Positions 36,819 through 44,998 of a stretch of 64,000 nt of DNA are shown here, one piece after another. The notes under the pieces are model-generated. The model searched no databases. It worked only from the letters and a program-made list of their open reading frames with translations, and was not told the DNA's origin. Origin of the DNA: Lichenicola cladoniae (GTDB taxonomy: Bacteria; Pseudomonadota; Alphaproteobacteria; Acetobacterales; Acetobacteraceae); the NCBI RefSeq assembly GCF_013201075.1, contig NZ_CP053708.1, positions 1,553,501 to 1,617,500 of the forward strand, read 5' to 3'. The number at the start of each line of letters is the position of its first letter. Position 1 is the stretch's first letter. The position numbers and the translations under genes are program-made.

Positions 36819-38677
36819 TCGGCGCCTCGACCTCCATCCGGCCGACGCGGGACGCAGGACAGCAGCCAGAGAGCCCGAGCGCCGTCCTCGCACGTGTCTT
36901 CGGCTTCCCGGGATTCCGGGGGCTGCAGCAGCAGGCGATCGATCGTGTCATGGCAGGCGGCGATGTGCTCCTGCTGATGCCGACCGGCGGCGGCAAGAGC
37001 ATCTGCTACCAGCTCCCGGCCTTGTGCCGCCCGGGCATGGGACTGGTGGTGTCGCCGCTTATCGCGCTGATGGACGACCAGGTGGCGGCGCTGCGGCAGG
37101 TCGGCGTCAATGCGGCGGCGCTGCATTCCGAGCTCGAGCCGGAGGAAGCCGCGCGCATCAAGTCAGACCTCGCCGGCGGACGACTGGACCTGCTGTATGT
37201 CTCTCCCGAGCGGCTGCTGTCGCCCGGCATGCTGGACCGGCTGTCCCGTCTGGAAATCTCGGTCATCGCGATCGACGAGGCCCATTGCGTGTCGGCCTGG
37301 GGCCATGAGTTCCGGCCGGAATACCGCGCCCTGGCGCAACTGCCGCAACGCCTGCCCGGCGTGCCGCGCATCGCGCTGACCGCCACCGCCGATCCGCGCA
37401 CCCGCTCCGACATCATCGACGCGCTGGCGATGCCGGACGCGGAAGTGCTGGTGGCGAGCTTCCATCGCCCCAACCTGCACATCACCGCCCGGCCGAAAGG
37501 CTCCGAGCTGACGCAGCTGCTGGAACTGCTCGGCCGGCACAAGGACGAGGCCTCGATCGTCTATTGCGGCAGCCGCAATAAGACCGAGCGGATCGCCCGG
37601 TCGCTGCGCGAACGCGGCTGGCCGGCGATCCCGTTCCATGCCGGGCTGGCGCCGATCGAGAAGCGCGCAGGATTGCTGCGGTTCCGGTCCGGCGAGCCGG
37701 TCGTGATCTGCGCCACCATCGCCTTCGGCATGGGCATCGACCGGCCGGACGTACGCAGCGTGGTCCATCTCGACATGCCCGACAGCCCCGAGGGCTACTA
37801 CCAGCAGATCGGCCGCGCCGGCCGCGACGGCGAGCGATCGGACACGCTGCTGCTGTTCGGCGGCGAGGACATGGCCCGCGCCCGCCACTGGCTCGACCAG
37901 AGCCAGGCCCCCGTGGCCCAGAAGCGGTTCATGAGCCAGCGGCTGGAGTCGATGATCGGGCTGGCCGAAACCACCTCCTGCCGCACCCGTGCGTTGCTGG
38001 CCTGCTTCGGCGAGGATCTCGCGGTCGATTGCGGCCATTGCGACAACTGCATATCGCCGCTCGCCACGTTCGACGGCACCGTCGCCGCGCAGAAGGTGCT
38101 CTCGGCGATCTACCGGACCGGCCAGATGTTCGGCGCCCTGCATATCGTTTCGGTGCTGCGCGGCAAGCAGACCGAGGCGGTCAAGCGTCATCGCCACGAC
38201 GAGCTCGCGCTGTACGGCATCGGCAAGGAGAAGTCGGACGGGTTCTGGCGCAGCGTGATCCGCCAGCTGGTGGCGCGTGGCGCGCTCAAGATCCAGGGCG
38301 AATATGCCAGCCTGGCGCTGCACGAGAGCGTCGCGCGGCCGATCCTGCGTGGCGAACAGCCGGTGATGCTGAGCGAGGACGCCGCCGCGACATTGGGCAG
38401 CGTGACGTCGGCATCCCCATCGCGCAGCAGCTCGGGCGCCGCCGTGCGGGCGCTCGACACCACCGCCGAGGCCCGGTTCGCCGCCCTGCGCAACTGGCGG
38501 CTGACCGAGGCCCGCTCGCAGGCGGTGCCGCCCTACGTGATCTTCAGCGACGCCACCTTGCGCGACATCGCCGCAGACCAGCCGGACAGCCATGCCGCGC
38601 TGGCGGAGATCAAGGGCGTCGGCGTCTCCAAGCTCGAGCGCTACGCCGATGCGGTGCTAGGCATCCTGCGCGGCTGA
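36815..38677 (+). CDS. recQ: ATP-dependent DNA helicase RecQ, unusual start
   Basis: RecQ is a 3'-5' helicase in recombination repair. Seen: motif I LLLMPTGGGKSICYQLP, DEAH box AIDEAHCVSAWGHEFRPEY, motif IV-VI with YCGSRNKTERIA and QQIGRAGRDG, the zinc-binding cysteines (SCRTRALLACFGEDLAVDCGHCDNC), a winged helix and a C-terminal HRDC domain (FAALRNWRLTEARSQAV ...). The conserved N-terminal helix and Q motif, VLARVFGFPGFRGLQQQAIDRV, is encoded upstream of the first ATG (36950), but no ATG, GTG or TTG precedes it in frame. I therefore annotate from CTG 36815, which overlaps the stop of the lipoprotein gene (CTGA). The conventional alternative, ATG 36950, would lose the Q motif. The 3' end overlaps the convergent aldo/keto reductase by 21 bases. 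Confidence 0.88.
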   Translation: MIGASTSIRPTRDAGQQPESPSAVLARVFGFPGFRGLQQQAIDRVMAGGDVLLLMPTGGGKSICYQLPALCRPGMGLVVSPLIALMDDQVAALRQVGVNAAALHSELEPEEAARIKSDLAGGRLDLLYVSPERLLSPGMLDRLSRLEISVIAIDEAHCVSAWGHEFRPEYRALAQLPQRLPGVPRIALTATADPRTRSDIIDALAMPDAEVLVASFHRPNLHITARPKGSELTQLLELLGRHKDEASIVYCGSRNKTERIARSLRERGWPAIPFHAGLAPIEKRAGLLRFRSGEPVVICATIAFGMGIDRPDVRSVVHLDMPDSPEGYYQQIGRAGRDGERSDTLLLFGGEDMARARHWLDQSQAPVAQKRFMSQRLESMIGLAETTSCRTRALLACFGEDLAVDCGHCDNCISPLATFDGTVAAQKVLSAIYRTGQMFGALHIVSVLRGKQTEAVKRHRHDELALYGIGKEKSDGFWRSVIRQLVARGALKIQGEYASLALHESVARPILRGEQPVMLSEDAAATLGSVTSASPSRSSSGAAVRALDTTAEARFAALRNWRLTEARSQAVPPYVIFSDATLRDIAADQPDSHAALAEIKGVGVSKLERYADAVLGILRG

Positions 38678-39556
38678 AGCCGGAGCGGCTGGTCGGCCGA
38701 TCGTGTCGAGCTTCGCGAGCACGTCGTCCGGCAGTTCCAGTTCCGCCGCCGCCAGGTTCTCGCGCAGATGCGCCAGCGACGAGGTGCCGGGGATCAGCAG
38801 CACGTTCGGCGCCCGGTGCAGCAGCCAGGCGAGTGCCACCTGCATCGGCGTCGCCCCGAGCTGTGCCGCCACCTCCGAGAGCGTCGTGGATTGCAGCGGT
38901 GTGAAGCCGCCGAGCGGAAAGAACGGCACGTATGCGATACCGGACGCCGCGAGGTCGTCGATCAGCGCATCGTCCGCGCGGTGCGCGAGATTGTAGTTGT
39001 TCTGCACGCACACGATTTCCGCCATCCGGCGCGCTTCCGCGACCTGGAGCGCGGTGGCGTTGCTCAGGCCGAGATGCCGGATGAGTCCCTGCCGCTGCAG
39101 GTCGGCCAGCACGGAGAACGACGCCTCGATCGATCCCTCCGCGGGGCCCTGGTGGCTGAACATGAGCCGCAGGTTGACGATTTCGAGCACGTCCAGCCCC
39201 AGGTTGCGCAGATTGTCATGCACCGCACTTGTCAGGGCTTCGGGCGAGAAGGCCGGGTTCCACGAGCCGTCTTCGCCGCGTCGCGCCCCGAGTTTCGTCA
39301 CGATGACCAGATCGTCCGGATAGGGGTGGAGCGCCTCGCGGATCAGCTGGTTGGTGACGTGCGGTCCGTAGAAATCGCTGGTGTCGATATGGTCGATGCC
39401 GGCTTCGACCACGGCGCGCAGGACCGCGATCGCCGCGTCATGATCCTTGGGCGGCCCGAACACGCCGGGGCCGGCAAGCTGCATGGCGCCGTAGCCGAGA
39501 CGCCGGACTTGCCGGTCGCCGAAAAGGAAGGTGTCGGCTTCACGAGTGCTGTTCAT
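38657..39556 (-). CDS. Aldo/keto reductase
   Basis: A 299-residue NADPH-dependent oxidoreductase of the AKR superfamily with a TIM barrel. Seen: RRLGYGAMQLAGPGVFG at the N-terminus, the catalytic Asp and Tyr in GIDHIDTSDFYGPHVTN, catalytic Lys in LVIVTKLGARRG, and the cofactor end LIPGTSSLAHLRENLAA. The usual catalytic His position after the fourth strand (here LEIVNLRLMFSHQG) has Asn-Leu-Arg instead of the common D-x-x-x-x-H, seen in several AKR subgroups. Substrate unknown. It is divergent from a LysR regulator across 96 bases, a classic regulator-target arrangement, and it converges on recQ. Confidence 0.88.
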   Translation of the reverse strand: MNSTREADTFLFGDRQVRRLGYGAMQLAGPGVFGPPKDHDAAIAVLRAVVEAGIDHIDTSDFYGPHVTNQLIREALHPYPDDLVIVTKLGARRGEDGSWNPAFSPEALTSAVHDNLRNLGLDVLEIVNLRLMFSHQGPAEGSIEASFSVLADLQRQGLIRHLGLSNATALQVAEARRMAEIVCVQNNYNLAHRADDALIDDLAASGIAYVPFFPLGGFTPLQSTTLSEVAAQLGATPMQVALAWLLHRAPNVLLIPGTSSLAHLRENLAAAELELPDDVLAKLDTIGRPAAPASAAQDA

Positions 39557-39616
39557 CGAGGTGCTCCGCGATTGTGATGGACATCAGATGCGCCCGGCCA
39601 TGGCGTGCGATAATCC

Positions 39617-39632
39617 TTGTCAATCGACACAA
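39617..39632. promoter_or_regulatory. Candidate LysR operator
   Basis: TTGTCAATCGACACAA in the 96-base gap between the divergent aldo/keto reductase and lysR genes has TTGT/ACAA arms eight bases apart and contains the T-N11-A pattern of LysR sites. One site could serve autoregulation of lysR and activation of the reductase. Confidence 0.4.
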
Positions 39633-39652
39633 GCCGTGCAGTTTTATGTACA

Positions 39653-40546
39653 ATGCCACCTGATCTTCTCGAACTGTCCGCCTTCGTCTCGGTCGCGCGG
39701 GCCGGTGGCTTTCGTGATGGCGCACGGCTGAGCGGTGTGTCGGCATCCGGCCTGAGCCAGGCGGTCAGGCGCCTCGAGGCCAGGCTCGGCGTCCGGCTGT
39801 TGAACCGGACGACCCGCAGCGTTGCGATGACCGAAGCCGGCGAGCGCCTGTTCGAGCGGCTCGTACCGGCATTGAACGAGGTCGAGACCGCGCTCGACGT
39901 GGTGAACGCCTTCCGGGACAGGCCGGCTGGCACCCTGCGGCTGAACGTGCCGTCGCACGTGTCGCGTCTAATCCTGCCTGCCATCGTCTCGCCGTTCCTG
40001 AAGGCATTCCCGGATATCCGGATGGAGGTGACCGTCGAGGACGGATTCGTGGATGTGCTGGCGGCGGGATGCGATGCCGGCATCCGCTACGACGAGCGGC
40101 TCGAGCAGGACATGATCGCGGTGCCGATCGGCCCCCGGATGCAGCGTGTGGCGACCGCCGCGTCGCCAGCCTATCTGGCGGTGCGTGGGCGGCCAATGCA
40201 TCCCCAGGATCTGCTCAGCCACGCATGCCTGCGCGGCCGTTTCGCAGGCGGTGCGACCCCTGTCTGGGAGTTCGAGCGCGCCGGCGAGGTCGTTCGGGTC
40301 GACCCGATCGGATTGCTGACGGTCCGACAGACCGCGGCGCTCGACCTTGCCGTCGACGCGGCGGTGGCCGGCCTGGGCGTCATCCAGCTATTTGAGGAAT
40401 GGCTGCGCCCGGGCCTGGACAGTGGTGCGCTGGAGCCGGTGCTAGAGCCATGGTGGCAGAGCTTCCAGGGACCGTTCCTGTATTACCCCGGGCGCCGCCT
40501 CATGCCGGCACCGCTACGGGCGTTCGTCGATTTCATCCGGATCTAG
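39653..40546 (+). CDS. LysR family transcriptional regulator
   Basis: A 297-residue LysR-type regulator. The N-terminal helix-turn-helix is clear (LELSAFVSVARAGGFRDGARLSGVSASGLSQAVRRLEARLGVRLLNRTTRSVAMTE spans about residues 5-60 and is the standard LTTR layout). The effector domain follows with GTLRLNVPS, LPAIVSPFLKAFPDIRMEV and the late VAGLGVIQLFEEWL, as in the CrgA/AaeR-like group often paired with oxidoreductases. ATG 39653 gives the normal MPPDLLELSAF start; the earlier in-frame codon at 39617 lies within the presumed operator. It is divergent from the aldo/keto reductase, its probable target. Confidence 0.9.
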   Translation: MPPDLLELSAFVSVARAGGFRDGARLSGVSASGLSQAVRRLEARLGVRLLNRTTRSVAMTEAGERLFERLVPALNEVETALDVVNAFRDRPAGTLRLNVPSHVSRLILPAIVSPFLKAFPDIRMEVTVEDGFVDVLAAGCDAGIRYDERLEQDMIAVPIGPRMQRVATAASPAYLAVRGRPMHPQDLLSHACLRGRFAGGATPVWEFERAGEVVRVDPIGLLTVRQTAALDLAVDAAVAGLGVIQLFEEWLRPGLDSGALEPVLEPWWQSFQGPFLYYPGRRLMPAPLRAFVDFIRI

Positions 40547-40730
40547 AACCGGACGTTTCGGTATCGATCATTCCGGCTCCGGCGTCGAACGCCGAACAGC
40601 CGATCCGGTCCGGTCCAGCAACGATATGTCCGGCGCGTTTGGCTCTCGCGGCACGCGCGATTTCAGTTCATGATGTTCGGAATGGGTGCCAAACGAACAT
40701 GGCGCCGCTCTCATGCTGGAGCCCGACCGG

Positions 40731-41387
40731 ATGGCCCGCCTCGATATCGCCGTGAAGGGGCTGTTCGCGACGCCTGTCGCGGCCGTGCAGTTGCCCAGCT
40801 CGGAAGCCCGCAACGCGATCCTTCGCGAGACCATCCTGCAGCGCCGCGCCACCACGCCATCGGTGCAGGCGTCCAACGCCGGCGGCTGGCATTCGGATCG
40901 CGATATCGCGGATTGGGGCGGCGCCGAAGCCAACACCGTGCTTGAACTAGCCAGGCAGGTCGCGACGCAGATGGTGGCGGACCGCAAGGGCCAACCGATC
41001 CGGCCGCGCTGGTCGATGCAGGCCTGGGCCAACGTGAACGGTCCCGGCGACGGCAACATCTGCCACTACCACCCGGGCGCGTTCTGGTCCGGCACCTACT
41101 ATGTGGACGATGGCGGCTGTGCCGACGACCCGTTGCTCGGCGGCGAGTTCGAGATGCTCGATCCACGCGGGCCCGGCCCGGGCATGTATGCGCCGGCGCT
41201 CAAGTTCGCGGGCGAGGACGGTGCGTCGGCCGGCAGTGGCGAAACCATCCGCCCGCGTCCGGGGCTGCTGTTCCTGTTCCCGTCCTGGCTGTTCCACCAG
41301 GTGCGGCCGTATCGCGGCGACCGGCTGCGGATCTCGATGGCCTTCAATTTCGGCCTGGACCAGACAAGCGCCGCCGATGCGGGCTGA
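40731..41387 (+). CDS. Putative 2OG-Fe(II) oxygenase (TIGR02466 type)
   Basis: A 218-residue cupin-fold protein of the putative 2-oxoglutarate/Fe(II) oxygenase family PF13759/TIGR02466. The expected sequence is present: LFATPVAAVQLP at the start, AWANVNGPGDGNICHYHPGAFWSGTYYVD with the first metal His, GGEFEMLDPRG, and the distal LFLFPSWLFHQVRPYRGDRLRISMAFNF with the second His and the Arg that binds 2-oxoglutarate. ATG 40731 is favoured over GTG 40686 and ATG 40713 because GGAG precedes it and the family begins here. Substrate unknown. It overlaps glpR by 11 bases, so it is probably co-expressed with it, an unusual companion for a glycerol operon. Confidence 0.82.
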   Translation: MARLDIAVKGLFATPVAAVQLPSSEARNAILRETILQRRATTPSVQASNAGGWHSDRDIADWGGAEANTVLELARQVATQMVADRKGQPIRPRWSMQAWANVNGPGDGNICHYHPGAFWSGTYYVDDGGCADDPLLGGEFEMLDPRGPGPGMYAPALKFAGEDGASAGSGETIRPRPGLLFLFPSWLFHQVRPYRGDRLRISMAFNFGLDQTSAADAG

Positions 41388-42180
41388 CATCCCGGTGGTC
41401 CTGTCGCGCCGGCAGCAGGACATAACCAAGCTGCTGCGCGAGAACGGCCGGCTTGCGGTCGAGGATCTTGCCGCCCGGTTCGCGGTTACACCGCAGACCA
41501 TACGGCGCGACCTGAACGAGCTTGCCGATGCACGGGTGATCACCCGGGTGCATGGCGGTGCCGTCATCGCGTCCGGCGTGGAGAACCTCGCCTACGACGC
41601 CCGCAAGCAGGTCGCGCAGAACGCCAAGCGCCTGATCGGCGAGGCCGCGGCGGCGCTGATCCCGGACAATACCTCGCTGTTCCTCAATCTCGGCACCACC
41701 ACCGAGGAAGTCGCCCGCGCGGTGGCAGGCCGCACCGGCCTGCTGGTGGTGACCAACAACATGAACGTAGCGCTCGAACTGTACCGGAACCAGGCGATCC
41801 AGGTGATCGTCGCCGGCGGCACGTTGCGGCCGTCGGATGGCGGAATCGTCGGGCGGCTGGCGGCGGACGCATTCAGGCAGTTCAAGGCCGACATCGCTGT
41901 CATCGGCACCTCGGCGATCGATACCGACGGCGCGCTGCTCGACTACGATGTGCGCGAGGTGCAGGTATCGCGCGCGATCATCGAGAATGCGCGGCGGGTT
42001 ATGCTGGTGACGGACTCGTCCAAGTTCACGCGTCGTGCGCCGGTACGGATCGCGCAGCTGGAGGAGATCGACATCCTCATCACCGACCGGTTGCCGAGCC
42101 CGGAACTTGCGGCTTTGTGCCGCAACGCCGGCGTCGAGGTGATCGAAACCGGGCCGCAGGAGAGCGACCCGTCAGCCTGA
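41377..42180 (+). CDS. glpR: DeoR family repressor GlpR
   Basis: A 267-residue DeoR-type regulator. The N-terminal HTH is typical (LSRRQQDITKLLRENGRLAVEDLAARFAVTPQTIRRDLNELADARVITRVHGGA spans about residues 9-63), followed by a sugar-phosphate sensor domain with LFLNLGTTTEEVARAV and IAVIGTSAIDTDGALLDYDVREVQV. GlpR responds to glycerol-3-phosphate and represses glycerol genes; the assignment rests on the directly following glpD and GlpSTPQUV transporter, the order known from rhizobia. Start ATG 41377 overlaps the upstream oxygenase gene. A candidate operator lies between it and glpD. Confidence 0.88.
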   Translation: MRADIPVVLSRRQQDITKLLRENGRLAVEDLAARFAVTPQTIRRDLNELADARVITRVHGGAVIASGVENLAYDARKQVAQNAKRLIGEAAAALIPDNTSLFLNLGTTTEEVARAVAGRTGLLVVTNNMNVALELYRNQAIQVIVAGGTLRPSDGGIVGRLAADAFRQFKADIAVIGTSAIDTDGALLDYDVREVQVSRAIIENARRVMLVTDSSKFTRRAPVRIAQLEEIDILITDRLPSPELAALCRNAGVEVIETGPQESDPSA

Positions 42181-42220
42181 CCGTCATTCGTTGCCAGGAC
42201 GCGAAATGCGCACTTGCATG

Positions 42221-42253
42221 TTCGCTTTGTGCGTGACAGAACGAAAACCGAAA
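42221..42253. promoter_or_regulatory. Candidate GlpR operator before glpD
   Basis: TTCGCTTT at 42221-42228 and its near-complement AAACCGAA at 42245-42252 form an imperfect dyad of TTCGNTTT half-sites, with an extra AACGAAA copy at 42240-42246. DeoR-type GlpR sites in other proteobacteria use similar TTCG/CGAA halves. The match is partial, so this is tentative. Confidence 0.35.
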
Positions 42254-42293
42254 TAAGCGCAGCCTATAACGCGCATGTCCGGGAACATTGTCG

Positions 42294-43874
42294 ATGGCCA
42301 TCACGCCGGAAGACCAGATCTACGACATCGCAATTATCGGCGGCGGCATCAACGGCTGCGGTATTGCGCGCGATGCGACAGGTCGTGGTCGTCGGGTGTT
42401 CTTGTGCGAACAGAACGACCTCGGCTCCGGAACATCGTCCGCTTCGACCAAGCTGATCCATGGCGGCCTGCGCTATCTCGAATATTACGAGTTCCGGTTG
42501 GTCCGCGAGGCACTGCGCGAGCGTGAGGTGCTCTGGGGCATTGCGCCGCATATCGTCTGGCCGCTCCGCTTCGTGCTGCCGTATCACGATAAGCTGCGTC
42601 CGGCCTGGCTGCTCCGGTTGGGATTGTTCCTGTACGACAACATCGGTGGTCGGAACCGCCTGCCGCCGACACGGTCCGTCAACCTGCATACCGATGTCGT
42701 CGGCGGTCCGTTGAAGCCGGAGTTTGCCCGGGGTTTCGAATATTCCGATTGCTGGGTCGAAGATTCCCGCATGGTGGCGCTGAACGCCGCCGCCGCCGCC
42801 TCGATGGGCGCCACCATCATGACGCGCACCCGCTGCGTATCGGCCGAGAAGCACGATGGCGGCTGGGACGTCACCGTCGAGAGCGTCGAAGACGGCACGC
42901 GCCAAACCATCCGCGCACGGTCGCTGATCAATGCCGCCGGCCCCTGGGTCGACAGCGTGGTGCAGAAGGTGGTGCGCGACAACAACCGCGCACCGGTCCG
43001 GCTGGTCCAGGGCAGCCACATCGTGGTGCCGCGGCTCTACGATCACGACCAGTGCTACATCTTCCAGAACGACGACAAGCGCATCTTCTTCGTCATTCCC
43101 TACGAGCAGGACTTCACCCTGATCGGCACCACCGATCAGGACTACACCGGCGATCCGGCACTGGTCAGCGCGTCGGCGGAGGAGATCGCCTATCTCTGCC
43201 GCTCCACCAGCGACTATCTGAAGCAGCCGGTCACGCCGGACATGGTGTGCTGGACCTATTCTGGCGTCCGTCCCCTCTATGCCGAGCAGGCGACTGGTTC
43301 GGCGGCCCAGGCCGCGACACGCGACTACGTGCTGAAGCTCGACGCGGAGAACGGCGCGCCACCGCTGCTGACGATCTTCGGCGGCAAGATCACCACCTAT
43401 CGCCGGCTCGCCGAAGCGGTGCTGGCCAAGCTCGACGCGCATCTTCCGGCCGCGACCGGCAGGAAGCCGGGCTGGACCGGAAAGGTGGCACTGCCTGGCG
43501 GCGACTTCGCCCGCGACGGCTACGAAGGGCAGGTCGCGGACCTCGCCAGGGATTACGGCTTCGTTCCGCACAAGCAGCTTCGCCGGCTGGTACGCCTGTA
43601 CGGCACACGTGCACGCATCCTGCTCGGCGACGCACGGAGCGAAGCGGACCTGGGCCGTGATTTCGGTGCCGGATTGACGCAGGCGGAGCTACGGTACCTG
43701 GTGCGGCACGAATGGGCACGAACCGGCGACGACGTGCTGTGGCGCCGTACCAAGCTCGGCCTGCGGCTGGACCCGGTGGCACGCGCTGCAGTCGACGGAG
43801 CGGTGCGCGCCCTGGCGGATGCGGAACCCGAAGCGACGGTTCGGGACGCTAGCGGGATCGAGCAGAAGCAATGA
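42294..43874 (+). CDS. glpD: Glycerol-3-phosphate dehydrogenase (FAD)
   Basis: GlpD oxidises glycerol-3-phosphate to dihydroxyacetone phosphate at the membrane and passes electrons to quinone. The 526-residue protein has the FAD loop IYDIAIIGGGINGCGIARDATGRG at the start (residues about 10-32), then DLGSGTSSASTKLIHGGLRYLEYYEF, the GlpD signature around the flavin, LINAAGPWVDSV, HIVVPRLYDHDQCYIF and FGGKITTYRRLAE, followed by the C-terminal DAO_C domain. ATG 42294; a TTG two codons upstream is less likely. It overlaps glpS by four bases, beginning a long co-translated series. Confidence 0.96.
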   Translation: MAITPEDQIYDIAIIGGGINGCGIARDATGRGRRVFLCEQNDLGSGTSSASTKLIHGGLRYLEYYEFRLVREALREREVLWGIAPHIVWPLRFVLPYHDKLRPAWLLRLGLFLYDNIGGRNRLPPTRSVNLHTDVVGGPLKPEFARGFEYSDCWVEDSRMVALNAAAAASMGATIMTRTRCVSAEKHDGGWDVTVESVEDGTRQTIRARSLINAAGPWVDSVVQKVVRDNNRAPVRLVQGSHIVVPRLYDHDQCYIFQNDDKRIFFVIPYEQDFTLIGTTDQDYTGDPALVSASAEEIAYLCRSTSDYLKQPVTPDMVCWTYSGVRPLYAEQATGSAAQAATRDYVLKLDAENGAPPLLTIFGGKITTYRRLAEAVLAKLDAHLPAATGRKPGWTGKVALPGGDFARDGYEGQVADLARDYGFVPHKQLRRLVRLYGTRARILLGDARSEADLGRDFGAGLTQAELRYLVRHEWARTGDDVLWRRTKLGLRLDPVARAAVDGAVRALADAEPEATVRDASGIEQKQ

Positions 43875-44986
43875 GTGTCGTTCTCGAACATGTCGGCTTG
43901 CGTGACGGTAACGACATCATCATCAACGATGTCAGCCTGGCGTTCGAACGCGGCACGATGAACGTGCTGCTCGGGCCGACCCTGAGCGGCAAAACCACGC
44001 TCATGCGATTGATGGCCGGCCTCGACCATCCGACCAGCGGACGTATCCTGGTCGACGGCAAGGATGTCGCCAAGGTGCCGGTGCGCCGTCGCTCGGTGGC
44101 AATGGTGTATCAGCAGTTCGTCAATTATCCGTCCCTGTCGGTCTATGAGAACATCGCGTCGCCGCTGCGTGTCGCCGGGGTCGGAAAGGCCGAGATCGAG
44201 ACGCGCGTGGCGGAAGCGGTGCGGGTGCTGCGGCTCGAGCCGTTCCTGCGCCGGCTGCCGGCCGAACTGTCCGGCGGCCAGCAGCAGCGCACCGCGATCG
44301 CCCGGGCGCTGGTGAAGCAGGCCGAACTGGTCCTGCTCGACGAGCCGCTGGCCAATCTCGACTACAAGCTCCGCGAGGAACTGCGCGAGGAACTGCCGCG
44401 CCTGTTCGCCGCCTCGGGTGCGATCCTGGTCTATGCCACCACCGAGCCGTCCGAGGCGCTGCTGCTGGGTGGCCGTACCGCGACCCTCTGGCACGGGCGC
44501 ATGACCCAGGAAGGGCCAACCCCGTCGCTGTATCGCAGCCCGGGCAATCTCGATGCGGCGCGGGTGTTTTCCGATCCGCCGCTCAACGAGCTGGCGATCG
44601 AGATCCGCGGCGGCAGCGCCTGCCGCATTGATGGGACGCCACTGCCCGAGGGCATGGTCCCGGCCCTGGCGGACGGCAGCTACATCCTCGGCTTCCGCGT
44701 CGAGCATGCGACGGTCGTCGACCAGGCAGCCGGATACGGGGCGAACGAGAATAGCGCGGTGTTCAACGGCACCGTCTCGGTGACCGAGATCAGCGGCTCG
44801 GAAAGCTTCGTGCATGTCGATCTCGGCTTCGCGATCTGGGTGTGTCTCGTTCTCGGCGTGCATGACTGGCGACCGGGTGCCACCGCCGCGGTCGCGGTCG
44901 ATCCGCAGGGAATTTTCGTGTTCAGGCCGGACGGATCGCGCCTGGAAACCGCCGTGCCGGCAGCAACGCACGCGTTCGCCGGCTGA
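43871..44986 (+). CDS. glpS: Glycerol ABC transporter ATPase GlpS
   Basis: First ATPase of the GlpSTPQUV glycerol importer described in Rhizobium leguminosarum; 371 residues. Walker A GPTLSGKTTLMRLM, Q-loop VYQQFVNYPSLSVYENI, signature LSGGQQQRTAIARAL, Walker B LVLLDEPLANLDYKLREEL, and a C-terminal TOBE regulatory domain (about residues 240-371) as in MalK/UgpC-type subunits. The switch position reads YATTEPSEALLL: the usual His after the Walker B region (T-H-D) is Thr-Glu here. Start ATG 43871 overlaps the glpD stop. Forms a heterodimer with GlpT on the inner side of the membrane. Confidence 0.92.
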   Translation: MSVVLEHVGLRDGNDIIINDVSLAFERGTMNVLLGPTLSGKTTLMRLMAGLDHPTSGRILVDGKDVAKVPVRRRSVAMVYQQFVNYPSLSVYENIASPLRVAGVGKAEIETRVAEAVRVLRLEPFLRRLPAELSGGQQQRTAIARALVKQAELVLLDEPLANLDYKLREELREELPRLFAASGAILVYATTEPSEALLLGGRTATLWHGRMTQEGPTPSLYRSPGNLDAARVFSDPPLNELAIEIRGGSACRIDGTPLPEGMVPALADGSYILGFRVEHATVVDQAAGYGANENSAVFNGTVSVTEISGSESFVHVDLGFAIWVCLVLGVHDWRPGATAAVAVDPQGIFVFRPDGSRLETAVPAATHAFAG

Positions 44987-44998
44987 GGGGGCAAGGAC

